Positions 55,730-64,000 of a stretch of 64,000 nucleotides of DNA are shown in pieces. Location of the stretch: positions 2,947,525-3,011,524 of the forward strand of contig NZ_LN679998.1 of assembly GCF_000953675.1 (NCBI RefSeq), written 5' to 3'. Position 1 is the stretch's first letter, and each line of letters starts with the position of its first letter. The translations under genes and the position numbers were made by a program. The stretch is from Paraclostridium sordellii. GTDB lineage: Bacteria; Bacillota; Clostridia; Peptostreptococcales; Peptostreptococcaceae. The notes beneath the pieces are model-generated. The model was not told the origin of the DNA. It was given only the letters and a program-made list of their open reading frames with translations, and did not search any database.

Positions 55730-57290
55730 TTTCTGCACCTCCTGCCATCATAAATCCTAGAGTATTTTCATTTGCATCTTTTGCATCTACAATTCCAACT
55801 ATATTACCTTCATAAATTACAGCTATTCTATCTGCTACATTCATAACTTCATCAAGCTCTAATGAGACTAATAAAACTGCATTTCCTGCATCTCTTTGAT
55901 TTATAAGAGCTTTATGAACAAACTCTATAGCTCCTACATCTAGACCCCTAGTTGGTTGAGTTGCTATTAGTAGTTGTGACTTTTTAGTTTTTTGTCTATC
56001 TACTCTTATATTATCAACCTCTCTACCTATTATTACTTTCTGTTGATTTCCTCCCGATAATGCTCTAGCTTTTAAAGTATAATCTGTAGGTCTTACATCG
56101 AATTCTTCAATTATAGTTTCTGCATGTTTTTCTATTGCATCTTTTTTTAATATCCCATTTTTCGAAAATTTAGGTTCTTTATATCTTTGAAGTACTATAT
56201 TCTCTGAAACTGTAAAATCAAGTATAAGACCTCTCTTATGTCTGTCTTCTGGTATATTTTTTATACCTTTTTTGAATATATTAAGAGGTTTATCATTTAA
56301 AATTTCTTCTCCATTTATTTTAATACTTCCTGAATCAGCTTTTCTAAGTCCAGTAAGTACCTCTACTAATTCTGATTGTCCGTTTCCATCTACCCCTGCT
56401 ATTCCTAATATCTCTCCAGCTCTTACCTCTAATGACAATTCATTAAGCACTTGAACTTTTCTGCTATCTTTAGCTTTTAAGTTCTTAATTTCTAACACTG
56501 TTTTCCCTATAACAGGCTCTTTCTTTTCAACCTTAAATGTTACCTCTCTACCTACCATCATCGATGCTAGTTCATCTTCTGTTGTATCAGATACCTTTAC
56601 CGTTCCTATATACTTTCCTCTTCTTATTATAGTGCAGTAATCTGCAGCTGCTTTTATCTCTTTTAACTTATGAGTTATTATTATTACCGATTTTCCTTGT
56701 TTAGTTAAATTCCTTATTATCTGCATAAGCTCATTTATCTCTTGAGGTGTAAGCACAGCTGTAGGTTCATCTAGTATTAATATGTCCGCTCCCCTGTATA
56801 AAGCTTTTAATATTTCTACTCTTTGTTGCATACCAACTGTTATATCTTCCACCTTAGCATTTGGATCTACATATAACCCATACTTTTTAGAAATTTCAAG
56901 TACATCTTCAGTTGCTTTTTTTATATCTATTTCCCCTATACCTTTTGTTGGCTCTGTTCCTAATATTATATTTTGAGCAACTGTAAAAGGTTGCACTAAC
57001 ATAAAATGTTGATGTACCATTCCTATACCATGAGATATAGCAACATTTGGATTTGCCATATCAACTTTTTTCCCATTTATATATATCTCTCCTGAAGTAG
57101 GATGATATAATCCATATAATATATTCATTAATGTTGACTTTCCTGCCCCATTCTCTCCTAAAAGAGCATGGACTTCGCCTTTATGCACAGTCAAACTTAT
57201 ATTATCATTAGCTGTAAAGTTTCCAAACTTTTTAGTTATATTTTTCATTTCTACAACTTTTTGACTGTAATCTACATTACCATTTGTCAT
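55722..57290 (-). CDS. ABC transporter ATP-binding protein, nucleoside/sugar type
   Basis: A 522-residue protein with two fused ABC domains, the layout of NupO/RbsA-like ATPases. Domain 1 has Walker A GENGAGKST near residue 45 and LILDEPTAVL. Domain 2 has a degenerate Walker A (GVDGNGQSE), the signature LSGGNQQK and ATQPTRGLDVG. It energises uptake through the two permeases that follow. It has its own promoter at 57331-57359. Confidence 0.92.
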   Translation of the reverse strand: MTNGNVDYSQKVVEMKNITKKFGNFTANDNISLTVHKGEVHALLGENGAGKSTLMNILYGLYHPTSGEIYINGKKVDMANPNVAISHGIGMVHQHFMLVQPFTVAQNIILGTEPTKGIGEIDIKKATEDVLEISKKYGLYVDPNAKVEDITVGMQQRVEILKALYRGADILILDEPTAVLTPQEINELMQIIRNLTKQGKSVIIITHKLKEIKAAADYCTIIRRGKYIGTVKVSDTTEDELASMMVGREVTFKVEKKEPVIGKTVLEIKNLKAKDSRKVQVLNELSLEVRAGEILGIAGVDGNGQSELVEVLTGLRKADSGSIKINGEEILNDKPLNIFKKGIKNIPEDRHKRGLILDFTVSENIVLQRYKEPKFSKNGILKKDAIEKHAETIIEEFDVRPTDYTLKARALSGGNQQKVIIGREVDNIRVDRQKTKKSQLLIATQPTRGLDVGAIEFVHKALINQRDAGNAVLLVSLELDEVMNVADRIAVIYEGNIVGIVDAKDANENTLGFMMAGGAENE

Positions 57291-57330
57291 AGTTTATTTT
57301 TACCCTCCTTATTTGTCATCTGCCAACTTT

Positions 57331-57359
57331 ATTATACTAAAAATTTTTCCTTATAACAA
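57331..57359 (-). promoter_or_regulatory. Internal promoter for the ABC transporter ATPase and permeases
   Basis: TTGTTA (57354-57359) and TATAAT (57331-57336) are 17 bp apart on the minus strand, about 40 bp upstream of the ATPase start. Together with the terminator at 57562-57593 it lets the membrane complex be expressed apart from the binding lipoprotein. Confidence 0.75.
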
Positions 57360-57405
57360 TTTAATTTTACTAAATAGTACATAATATTTTATTTATTCAT
57401 CATAC

Positions 57406-57448
57406 TTTTTTGTAGTTTTTTATGTATTTATGTGTTTTTTTGTAGTTT
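57406..57448. repeat. Short direct repeat in the gap between lipoprotein and ATPase genes
   Basis: TTTTTTGTAGTTT occurs at 57406-57418 and 57436-57448, 30 bp apart. The rest of the 304-bp gap holds the terminator and promoter listed separately and A/T-rich sequence. The spacing, about three helical turns, would suit a dimeric binder, but chance is plausible. Confidence 0.35.
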
Positions 57449-57561
57449 ATTTCACTCATTTTATACTTAAAAACATTTTCATTATGATGAATTTTTGGTT
57501 AGTTTACTAATTATTAAACTTATTTAATATTTAGAAAATTTACTTTTTTATTATTTTGCAT

Positions 57562-57593
57562 AAAAAAAAGACTAGTTAAAACTAGCCTTTTTT
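57562..57593 (-). terminator. Terminator after the BMP lipoprotein gene
   Basis: On the minus strand AAAAAAGGCTAGT pairs with ACTAGTCTTTTTT (one G-U pair), followed by more T (57562-57593). It follows the stop of the lipoprotein gene within 2 bp and would reduce read-through into the ATPase gene. Confidence 0.82.
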
Positions 57594-57594
57594 A

Positions 57595-58623
57595 CTATTT
57601 TTGAGATTCTTTTAATTCAGCTTTTGTAGCTGGAACTTTTATTTCCCCATTCTTTATCTTCTCACCTTGTTTATTAACAAATTCTAATACATCTGGTTGT
57701 ACATCTTCTTTTGTAGTAGGAGCAATTCCAACCCCGTCTTCATTTAATCCGTAAGTTACAACTGTTCCACCTTCAAATGAACCATCAACTAAACTTTTAA
57801 CTGTATTATAAACCCCAACATCAACTCTCTTTATAGCTGAACTTATTACAGTTTCTGGAGCAATATTATTTTGATCTCTATCAACACCTATAGCTTTTTT
57901 ACCAGCTTCTTTTGCAGCCTCTATAACTCCGTTACCTGTGTCTCCAGCCGCATGGAACACTATGTCTACCCCATTAGATATCATTTGATTTGTTATAGAT
58001 TTACCTTTTGCTGGATCAGCAAAGTTGTTAGCGTATTGAGCAACTACTTCAGCATCTGGATTAGCAGCTTTAACTCCTGCTTCATATCCAACTTCAAAAG
58101 TCTCTATTAATGGACCTTCCATTCCTCCAACGAATCCTACCTTTTTAGATTCTGTCATTTTACCTGCTATTAATCCTACTAAGTAAGCAGATTCTTGAGC
58201 ATTAAACATTATACTTTCTACATTAGCAGGAGGATTTCCACCGAAATTAGCATCTACTAATGCGAATTTTTCCTCTGGATATGCCTTAGCAGCTTCCCCT
58301 ATTGCTTTTTCTAATTTAAATCCAACCCCTATTACTAAATCAGCACCTTGATCTACTGCTGTCTCAACATTAGTAGCATAGTCTGATTCCTGCTTAGATT
58401 CTATATAATTAGCTTTTATACCAAAATCTTTCTCAGCTTTTTGTAATCCTTCCCATGCACTTTGGTTAAAAGATTGGTCATTTACTCCACCAACATCTGT
58501 TATCATAGTTACTTTTAAATTATCCTTCTTCCCTGAATCTTTAGATGGACCTCCACATCCTACTAGCATCGACCCTGATAGTATTGCTACTAAACCTAAA
58601 GATAAGAACTTTTTAAACTTCAT
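57595..58623 (-). CDS. BMP family ABC transporter substrate-binding lipoprotein
   Basis: A 342-residue lipoprotein. A signal peptide (1-22) ends in the lipobox LVGC with Cys23 as the lipidated residue. A periplasmic-binding-protein fold of the BMP/Med family follows (VTMITDVGGVNDQSFNQSAWEGL near residue 40; GADLVIGVGFKLEKAI; VGFVGGMEGPLIETFEVGYEAG). Members bind purine nucleosides. Promoter TTGAAA-17-TTTATA at 58678-58706. I looked for a purine riboswitch upstream and did not find one. Confidence 0.93.
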   Translation of the reverse strand: MKFKKFLSLGLVAILSGSMLVGCGGPSKDSGKKDNLKVTMITDVGGVNDQSFNQSAWEGLQKAEKDFGIKANYIESKQESDYATNVETAVDQGADLVIGVGFKLEKAIGEAAKAYPEEKFALVDANFGGNPPANVESIMFNAQESAYLVGLIAGKMTESKKVGFVGGMEGPLIETFEVGYEAGVKAANPDAEVVAQYANNFADPAKGKSITNQMISNGVDIVFHAAGDTGNGVIEAAKEAGKKAIGVDRDQNNIAPETVISSAIKRVDVGVYNTVKSLVDGSFEGGTVVTYGLNEDGVGIAPTTKEDVQPDVLEFVNKQGEKIKNGEIKVPATKAELKESQK

Positions 58624-58677
58624 AATTACCTCCTAATAAATATAGCTTATGATTTCTTAACTTGATTTTACACTATA

Positions 58678-58706
58678 TATAAAATATTTTCTACATTAAA
58701 TTTCAA
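58678..58706 (-). promoter_or_regulatory. Putative promoter of the BMP lipoprotein gene
   Basis: TTGAAA (58701-58706) and TTTATA (58678-58683) are 17 bp apart on the minus strand, about 50 bp before the SD. A/T richness makes this a moderate call. Confidence 0.5.
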
Positions 58707-58744
58707 TTTCGTACACTTTTTTTATTCATTTAATGTATACAATA

Positions 58745-58806
58745 TAAAAAAATAAGAAGATAGGAAATCAATTTCTTAATCATAATTAGATTTCTTACCT
58801 TCTTTT
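58745..58806 (-). terminator. Terminator after trmL
   Basis: On the minus strand AAGAAGGTAAGAAATC pairs with GATTTCCTATCTTCTT (16 bp, one mismatch and one G-U), followed by a run of T. The loop is long (about 19 nt). It lies 32 bp past the trmL stop. Confidence 0.75.
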
Positions 58807-58837
58807 TGATTTGTATTTTATTTAATTAGTGTATACT

Positions 58838-59308
58838 TTATCTTAAATTAGGGTATCCTATTTGTCTTAAAGCTTCAAATAAAACAATAGCTACTGAGTT
58901 AGATAAATTAAGTGATCTAGCTTTTTCTATATCAACCATAGGTATTCTTATAGCTGTATCTAAATTTTCCATTATAAGGCTTTCTGGTAGCCCTTTTGTT
59001 TCTTTTCCAAATACTATAAATGAATTATCCTCATATTCAACATCTGAATGAGTTTGTTTTGCTTTTGTTGTTGAATAAAAAAACTTTGCATCTGGATTTT
59101 GTTCTCTAACTTCATCAAAACTATCATAATATTGTATGTCTACTAAATCCCAGTAATCTAATCCTGCTCTTTTTAGATACTTATCTTCCATGCTAAATCC
59201 TAGTGGTCTTACTAAGTGAAGTTTTGTACCTGTAGCTGCGCAACTTCTTATTATATTACCTGTATTTTGTGGTATTTCAGGCTCTACTAAAACTATATTT
59301 AAAGACAT
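58838..59308 (-). CDS. trmL: tRNA (cytidine(34)-2'-O)-methyltransferase
   Basis: A 156-residue minimal SPOUT methyltransferase: VEPEIPQNTGNIIRSCAATG at residue 8, LHLVRPLGF, VFGKETKGLP near 104 and the C-terminal IPMVDIEKARSLNLSNSVAIVLFEALRQ. TrmL methylates the wobble nucleotide of certain tRNA-Leu. The length (about 155) matches. SD AAGGAGG; monocistronic. Confidence 0.94.
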   Translation of the reverse strand: MSLNIVLVEPEIPQNTGNIIRSCAATGTKLHLVRPLGFSMEDKYLKRAGLDYWDLVDIQYYDSFDEVREQNPDAKFFYSTTKAKQTHSDVEYEDNSFIVFGKETKGLPESLIMENLDTAIRIPMVDIEKARSLNLSNSVAIVLFEALRQIGYPNLR

Positions 59309-59380
59309 AAAAAATCCTCCTTAGTACTTTATAAAAATAATTATATCAAATCTTTCAATTTATAAACACTTTTAATAATA

Positions 59381-59420
59381 AAATAATCTAAATCCTTTAA
59401 ATAGAATTTAGATTATTTTT
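59381..59420 (-). terminator. Terminator after the VanW gene
   Basis: AAATAATCTAAATCC (59381-59395 region) pairs with AATTTAGATTATTTTT (59405-59420) around a short loop, with T following on the minus strand. The first arm includes the stop codon of the VanW gene. Confidence 0.75.
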
Positions 59421-60775
59421 AAATTAGTTGTATCTATATTATAAGAATTCTTCTTAGTTCCTTTTATTATCACTTTATCTTTAGGAGGATAATAACTTTC
59501 GTTTATAAATTCTTTTTTCTCAATTTGTCCATCTATATTTTTATAAACTCTATAAGTATTAACTTTATATCCTTTTCTTCCTTTGCTCTCGACCTTGCTT
59601 TTACCTTCATCTATAGAATCACTATCTTTAATTTTAGTATTAGGCTCGATAGTTTCTAAAATATCAGTATCTATATCAATTTGTTTTTTATCTGATTCAT
59701 TTCCATATATAGTTGAAATAATTTTATTTCCCTCAACCTTATTCTCTATTAAAACAGAGTTATTATAATTATTTTTAAAAACTAAATCAATATTTCCATA
59801 AGATACAGCCGCATCTCTTCCTTTTGGTATATATCCACTAGGAATACTATGGTTTCTAGCTTGTACAATTTCTAATCCTGCATATAAAGCTGAATTATAA
59901 ATAGTACTAGATACCTGACATATGCCTCCTCCCATACCTGAAGTTAATTCTCCATTAACTATCACAGGAGCTTCTTTAAATCCTCTATCCACACTTCTTT
60001 TCCCTATAAATTCATTAAAAGAAAATTCTTTTTTTGAGTTTAATAATATATTACTTGCATTGTTAACAGCAACCTTTATATTATTAACTCTGTTTAAATT
60101 TTTCGCATTAAACTCTGTCTCAAATCTTCCTAAAACTGTATTTATTTTAGATAAGTTTTCATGATTATACTCAGGATATATAATATTTATAGGAATTTGA
60201 ATATCTTTATAACTTTTGCTAATTAGTTCTTCTTTTATTAATTCAAATAATTTTTTACTATCCACACTAATTCCATTTATTTCATTAGTTATATTGAATT
60301 GATTTTTTTCAACCTTAATATTTGCATTTTTAGGTTCTATATTTATATTACTACATAAGTTATTTATATATAAATCTAATTTTTCATCATTAAAAACAGG
60401 TTCTAAATTTAAATTTCTCCTTTTTCCAAAACTTAGGTTAAATTTTGTTTTTATGTTTTGTAAGAAATTATCTTTTCTAGTAAACTCATAAGCATTGTTA
60501 ATAGCTTCTTCTAATTTATAATTAAAATTTATATCTTTTAATTTTAACTCATAAATATTTTTATCATATATCAAATTAATTTTATCACTTATATATATTT
60601 CTTTATTTAATTTTTTTATAGCTTCTTTTTTCGTTAATCCTGAGACATCAATATTTTCAATATATATGTTTTTGTATATCTTACCTTCCTCACCAATTGC
60701 ATAAACTTCGTTAGATTGTCCTAAATAAAATAATACAGATATTATTAATAGAAAATATATTTTTTGTCTCTTCAA
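59408..60775 (-). CDS. VanW family protein with G5-like C-terminus
   Basis: A 455-residue exported protein. The first 26 residues form a signal peptide (IYFLLIISVLFYLGQSNEVYA). A PG_binding_4-like region (about 30-215) is followed by the VanW domain (FNEFIGKRSVDRGFKEAPVIVNGEL; GGGICQVSSTIYNSALYAGLEIVQARNHS). A C-terminal segment (about 395-440) resembles a G5 domain. VanW proteins are cell-wall linked and of unclear activity; a vancomycin-resistance role is not implied. The start is TTG at 60775, with its SD inside the end of nth, 2 bp away. Confidence 0.85.
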   Translation of the reverse strand: MKRQKIYFLLIISVLFYLGQSNEVYAIGEEGKIYKNIYIENIDVSGLTKKEAIKKLNKEIYISDKINLIYDKNIYELKLKDINFNYKLEEAINNAYEFTRKDNFLQNIKTKFNLSFGKRRNLNLEPVFNDEKLDLYINNLCSNINIEPKNANIKVEKNQFNITNEINGISVDSKKLFELIKEELISKSYKDIQIPINIIYPEYNHENLSKINTVLGRFETEFNAKNLNRVNNIKVAVNNASNILLNSKKEFSFNEFIGKRSVDRGFKEAPVIVNGELTSGMGGGICQVSSTIYNSALYAGLEIVQARNHSIPSGYIPKGRDAAVSYGNIDLVFKNNYNNSVLIENKVEGNKIISTIYGNESDKKQIDIDTDILETIEPNTKIKDSDSIDEGKSKVESKGRKGYKVNTYRVYKNIDGQIEKKEFINESYYPPKDKVIIKGTKKNSYNIDTTNLKII

Positions 60776-60777
60776 CT

Positions 60778-61431
60778 TTATTCCTTCCCTTCTTGGTAGT
60801 AATCACAAAAAGCTGTCAATGGACATATTCCACATTCAGGCTTTCTTGCTTTACACATTCTTCTTCCATGAAATATTATTAAATGGTGTGCCAACGACCA
60901 TCTTTTTTTAGGTAATACTCTCATAAGTTCAAATTCAGTTTTTTCTGGAGTATCAGTTTTTACTAAGCCAATTCTATTTGCAACTCTAAAAACATGAGTA
61001 TCTACAGCTATTGCATCTACTCCAAATGCATTACTTAATACTACGTTTGCAGTCTTTCTTCCTACTCCAGGTAGTTTTATTAATTCTTCCATATTACCAG
61101 GAACTTCGCCTCCATAATTAGAACATATCAAAACAGAAGTTTCTTTTATTTTTTGAGCTTTACTTTTAAATAATCCACAGCTTTTTATTTCTTCACTTAT
61201 TTCAGCTGTGCTAAGCTTAGCAAAGTCTTCTGGTTTATTGTATTTTTTAAATAGCTCTTCAGTTACCTTATTTACCCTAACATCTGTACATTGAGCAGAC
61301 AATATAGTTGCAATTAATAGTTCAAAAGGTGTTGTATAGTTTAATTCACATTTTGCATTTGGATAAGTTTCTTCTAATATATCTAATATTATTTTTATAT
61401 TTTTTCTATTCTTTACTTTAGCTTTAGCCAT
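60778..61431 (-). CDS. nth: Endonuclease III (DNA glycosylase/AP lyase)
   Basis: A 217-residue Nth. The helix-hairpin-helix is LPGVGRKTANVV (near residue 115) with the catalytic lysine, followed by the catalytic aspartate in VDTHVFRVANR. The C-terminal 4Fe-4S loop is C-X6-C-X2-C-X5-C (CKARKPECGICPLTAFC). It removes oxidised pyrimidines. SD GAGGGGGA. It is co-transcribed with the VanW gene. Confidence 0.96.
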   Translation of the reverse strand: MAKAKVKNRKNIKIILDILEETYPNAKCELNYTTPFELLIATILSAQCTDVRVNKVTEELFKKYNKPEDFAKLSTAEISEEIKSCGLFKSKAQKIKETSVLICSNYGGEVPGNMEELIKLPGVGRKTANVVLSNAFGVDAIAVDTHVFRVANRIGLVKTDTPEKTEFELMRVLPKKRWSLAHHLIIFHGRRMCKARKPECGICPLTAFCDYYQEGKE

Positions 61432-61611
61432 TTTATTTTCCCCCTCATCAAAATTCTTCTATAGTAATATATAACAAATTATTATACTGTTTAAACAATT
61501 TAAAATTATTTCATGTCATATTATCATCTATTTAATTATAGTATTTATCAAATCATATCAATATATATATTTTATTTAAGTTATTTTTTTGTAATATATT
61601 GAAGTTTAAAT

Positions 61612-61656
61612 AAAAAAAGGTAGTACATCTAGTTATTAGATGTACTACCTTTTTTC
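61612..61656 (-). terminator. Terminator after the LonB-like gene
   Basis: An 18-bp perfect stem (61614-61631 with 61637-61654; GGTAGTACATCTA core) with a 5-nt loop, followed by T on the minus strand. It begins at the stop codon of the protease gene. The gap to nth (61432-61611) shows no other structure. Confidence 0.9.
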
Positions 61657-63872
61657 TATTTTTTATCTAAATCATAATATTTTTTTAATTTTTTCAAAGC
61701 TAAATCTTTAACTTCATCAAAAGTTTTATCAGTTAAAATAGCAATTGCTTCTTCAACTCTATCTATAGGATAAATATGGAATATTCCATCTTCTATTGCT
61801 TGATTTACTTCTTCTAGTAAAATTAAATTTCTAAGATTATTTCTTGGTAAAATTATACCTTCATTTCCAGTTAATCCTTTTTTCTTGCAAGCAAAATAAA
61901 ATCCTTCTACTTTTTCAGTTATTCCTCCTACAACCTGTATATCACCTTTTTGATTTATTGAACCTGTAACTCCAATGTTTTGTTTTATAGGAACATCACT
62001 TAACGATGATAATAAAGCATATAATTCAGCTCCAGAAGCACTATCTCCATCTACACCTCCATAGTTTTGTTCAAAACATATATTAGCATTCAATGATAGA
62101 GGAAATTCTTGCGCTAAACTTTCTAATAAAAATCCAGTTAAAATTAAAACACCTTTACTATGAATAGGCCCACTCATTTCAACTTCTCTTTCAATATTAA
62201 CTATACCATTGCTTCCTGGAGCAGTTGTAACTGTTATTCTTGAAGGTCTACCAAATGAATATTCCCCCATATTAAGAACTGACAATCCATTTATAACTCC
62301 AACCTTAGAACCTTTAGTTGATATAAGTGTAAATCCTTTTTCTAAAGATTCATCCATTTTTCTTTCTATCTTTCCAAACCTTTCTCTTCTTTCTCTTATA
62401 GCTTTTAAGACATCTTCTTTATCTACTAGTTTAGCTCCTCTTATATCTGCATATGCATCGGCTTCAACTAATATTTCAACTATCTTGTTAAAATTAGTAG
62501 ATAACTTTTCTTTATCTCCAGTTATTCTCGTACTATATTTTATGATTTGTTGAACTCCTTCATAAGTAAAATGTTTTAAATTCTTCTCTTTACAATACGA
62601 TGATATAAATTTAGCTACCCTCATTTCATTCTCTATATCTTTTTTCATTTCATTATCAAAGTCTACAAATATTTTAAAGTATTTATTAAATTCAGAATCA
62701 TAATTATACATTAAATTATATATATAATTACTCCCTATTAATATAACCTTTACATTTACAGGTATTTTTTCAGGTCTTATAGCGGTCTGAGTATCTAATG
62801 TTATTTCTCCTTGTTGTATAGTTTTTTTCAAAATGTCCCAAGATAGATTATATCTTAATAACTGTTCAGCATATAAAACTAAATATCCTCCATTTGCTTT
62901 ATGAAAAGCTCCTGGCAATAATTTAGTAAAGTCTGTTTTTACAGTTCCATTATAGTACTCATACTCTGCTTTTCCAAACAAATTAGCTGGACTTGGATTG
63001 ATTTCTAAAATAACAGGTGCTTGTTCTTGATCTAACCCATTATCAACTAATAGATTTACCTTATATCTAGTAAAATGTTCTTTATCATACTTATCTTTCA
63101 AATCCTCTTCATCCATGTAGAATAAATAAACATACTCTAATATATCATTTTTAGTATCTTCTAAGTATTTAGTGACTTTATCAAATCCTCCATATCTCTC
63201 TATTAAACTATCTATGTGAGGACTTACTACAAATTTACCTATTTCGTATTCTAAGTCTAAAAGAGCCTCTTTAGCTTCTTCTTCTATATCCTTAATTTTA
63301 TAAGCAACCTGTATGGCAGCATTTTCAAGCTCTTTTTTTATTTTATAAAACTCCTCTGTAGTTGTATCTATATCTTCATCTACAGGAGTAAATATCATTC
63401 CAACTTTACTGCTTTTTAATTTAAATCCTTTTTCTTCTCCATATTTTTTTATTTGCTGTATAAGAGCATCTTTTTCTATTTCATAATCATCTAGTAATTC
63501 ATTTTTAGCTAATTCAAAATCTTCACTTTCAAAAGCATCTTTAAGCTCATCAAGTAGTGTCTCAATTAACTTTTCCATATCTTTTTTAAATAATTTTCCC
63601 ATCCCTCTTTGCATTGATATAGCTATTGGCTCTCTATTATTTTCAAAATTATATACATAGCACCAATCTTTATGTTCATCTTTTTCTTTAGCATGAGATT
63701 TTAAAGCATTAAGTACATAAGTCGTTTTTCCTGTCCCACTGTCTCCAGCTACAAATATGTTATATGCAGAATTATCTATTTTAAGTCCAAGCTCCATAGC
63801 TTTTATTGCACTTTCTTGACCTATAATTGTTTTTAACCCCTCTAGTTCTGAGGTATTAGAATACTTTAACAT
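61656..63872 (-). CDS. LonB-like ATP-dependent protease
   Basis: A 738-residue protein from the ATG at 63872. The ATG two codons upstream directly abuts the GGGGG SD. Walker A GDSGTGKT is near residue 43; an inserted helical region follows; the Lon protease domain lies at the C-terminus, with the catalytic Ser at about 611 (GDSASG) and Lys at about 654 (GGITEKVEG), 43 residues apart as in Lon. It lacks the N-terminal Lon domain and belongs to the AAA_32/LonB-like group common in Clostridia. Substrates are unknown. Confidence 0.9.
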   Translation of the reverse strand: MLKYSNTSELEGLKTIIGQESAIKAMELGLKIDNSAYNIFVAGDSGTGKTTYVLNALKSHAKEKDEHKDWCYVYNFENNREPIAISMQRGMGKLFKKDMEKLIETLLDELKDAFESEDFELAKNELLDDYEIEKDALIQQIKKYGEEKGFKLKSSKVGMIFTPVDEDIDTTTEEFYKIKKELENAAIQVAYKIKDIEEEAKEALLDLEYEIGKFVVSPHIDSLIERYGGFDKVTKYLEDTKNDILEYVYLFYMDEEDLKDKYDKEHFTRYKVNLLVDNGLDQEQAPVILEINPSPANLFGKAEYEYYNGTVKTDFTKLLPGAFHKANGGYLVLYAEQLLRYNLSWDILKKTIQQGEITLDTQTAIRPEKIPVNVKVILIGSNYIYNLMYNYDSEFNKYFKIFVDFDNEMKKDIENEMRVAKFISSYCKEKNLKHFTYEGVQQIIKYSTRITGDKEKLSTNFNKIVEILVEADAYADIRGAKLVDKEDVLKAIRERRERFGKIERKMDESLEKGFTLISTKGSKVGVINGLSVLNMGEYSFGRPSRITVTTAPGSNGIVNIEREVEMSGPIHSKGVLILTGFLLESLAQEFPLSLNANICFEQNYGGVDGDSASGAELYALLSSLSDVPIKQNIGVTGSINQKGDIQVVGGITEKVEGFYFACKKKGLTGNEGIILPRNNLRNLILLEEVNQAIEDGIFHIYPIDRVEEAIAILTDKTFDEVKDLALKKLKKYYDLDKK

Positions 63873-63901
63873 ATTCATCCCCCTTTCAATTTCTTTTTAC
63901 T

Positions 63902-63931
63902 ATAATATGTTTTAACTCATCTAAATGTTAA
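63902..63931 (-). promoter_or_regulatory. Putative promoter of the LonB-like gene
   Basis: TTAACA (63926-63931) and TATTAT (63902-63907) are 18 bp apart on the minus strand, about 30 bp before the start and directly after the terminator of the next gene to the right. Confidence 0.5.
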
Positions 63932-63942
63932 GTAAAAAATAA

Positions 63943-63973
63943 AAAACTTCTAACTGTACAAGTTAAAAGTTTT
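63943..63973 (-). terminator. Terminator of a gene beyond the right edge
   Basis: AAAACTTCTAACT (63943-63955) pairs with AGTTAAAAGTTTT (63961-63973), one mismatch, with a T-run on the minus strand. The gene it ends lies past position 64000; the last 25 bases could encode its final few residues, but all three minus-strand frames stop here, so I do not call a coding end. Confidence 0.75.
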
Positions 63974-64000
63974 ATTTATCTAAAATCTCCATATTCCTTT

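Noticed and set aside
58624-58837. Possible purine riboswitch ahead of the BMP lipoprotein gene
   Set aside because: No three-way junction core or conserved loop sequences were seen; the only strong hairpin is the trmL terminator.
59408-60775. Vancomycin resistance determinant (VanW)
   Set aside because: No vanHAX, vanR or vanS genes are near; VanW-domain proteins are common in Clostridia without resistance.
63974-64000. End of a minus-strand coding sequence at the right edge
   Set aside because: All three frames stop within 25 bases, so the frame cannot be chosen.
1-64000. CRISPR arrays, prophage, insertion sequences, tRNA or rRNA genes
   Set aside because: No regular spacer-repeat pattern, transposase or phage protein, terminal repeats, or tRNA/rRNA cores were seen on either strand.

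Overview
The window comes from the chromosome of a low-GC, anaerobic, Gram-positive bacterium of the Clostridia. Codon use is strongly A/T-ending, Shine-Dalgarno (SD) sequences are strong, aminoacyl-tRNA synthetase genes have T-box leaders, and there is a YtxC-type sporulation protein and a complete carbonyl-branch Wood-Ljungdahl cluster. From memory, the gene order of that cluster (cooS, cooC, fhs, fchA, folD, metV, metF, lpdA, cooC, acsD, acsC, acsE, acsB, gcvH, acsV) matches Clostridioides difficile. A member of the Peptostreptococcaceae is therefore most likely; the species cannot be fixed from sequence alone. I see no rRNA, tRNA, insertion sequence, prophage or CRISPR array. Almost all genes lie on the minus strand.

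Positions 1-22,320 hold C1 and acetyl-CoA metabolism, transcribed right to left. The order is a phosphate butyryltransferase-family gene, CO dehydrogenase (cooS), its nickel-insertion ATPase, the methyl branch (fhs, fchA, folD, metV, metF), lpdA, a second CooC-type ATPase, the corrinoid protein (acsD, acsC), methyltransferase (acsE), acetyl-CoA synthase (acsB) and gcvH, which ends at a strong terminator. A second unit follows: the corrinoid activator acsV, two small radical SAM proteins and a LipM/LplA-family transferase. Those last three look like a LipS1/LipS2-type lipoyl assembly set that could modify the GcvH encoded just upstream. A third small unit, with its own promoter, encodes a CooT-type nickel protein and a DUF3842 protein.

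Positions 22,450-43,000 are mostly housekeeping: a TPR protein with a B12-type radical SAM protein, two unknown convergent genes, argS, DUF523, mutS2, pepD, mprF, a U32 peptidase-like rRNA-modification protein, zapA, and pheS-pheT behind a tRNA-Phe T-box. Between argS and its downstream terminator lies a candidate small RNA of about 120 nt. It carries an exposed C7 run whose complement (G5-G8) forms the SD of most of the Wood-Ljungdahl genes.

Positions 43,000-64,000 hold an RNA methyltransferase with a KtrAB-like potassium system, infC-rpmI-rplT (infC starts at a non-standard ATT behind an attenuator leader), a soluble FtsH-like protease, thrS with a tRNA-Thr T-box, DUF445, ytxC and a DUF6873 gene, a BMP-type nucleoside ABC transporter, trmL, a VanW protein, nth, and a LonB-like protease. 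Several starts given here differ from the longest reading frame because the SD only fits an internal codon; this is stated gene by gene.
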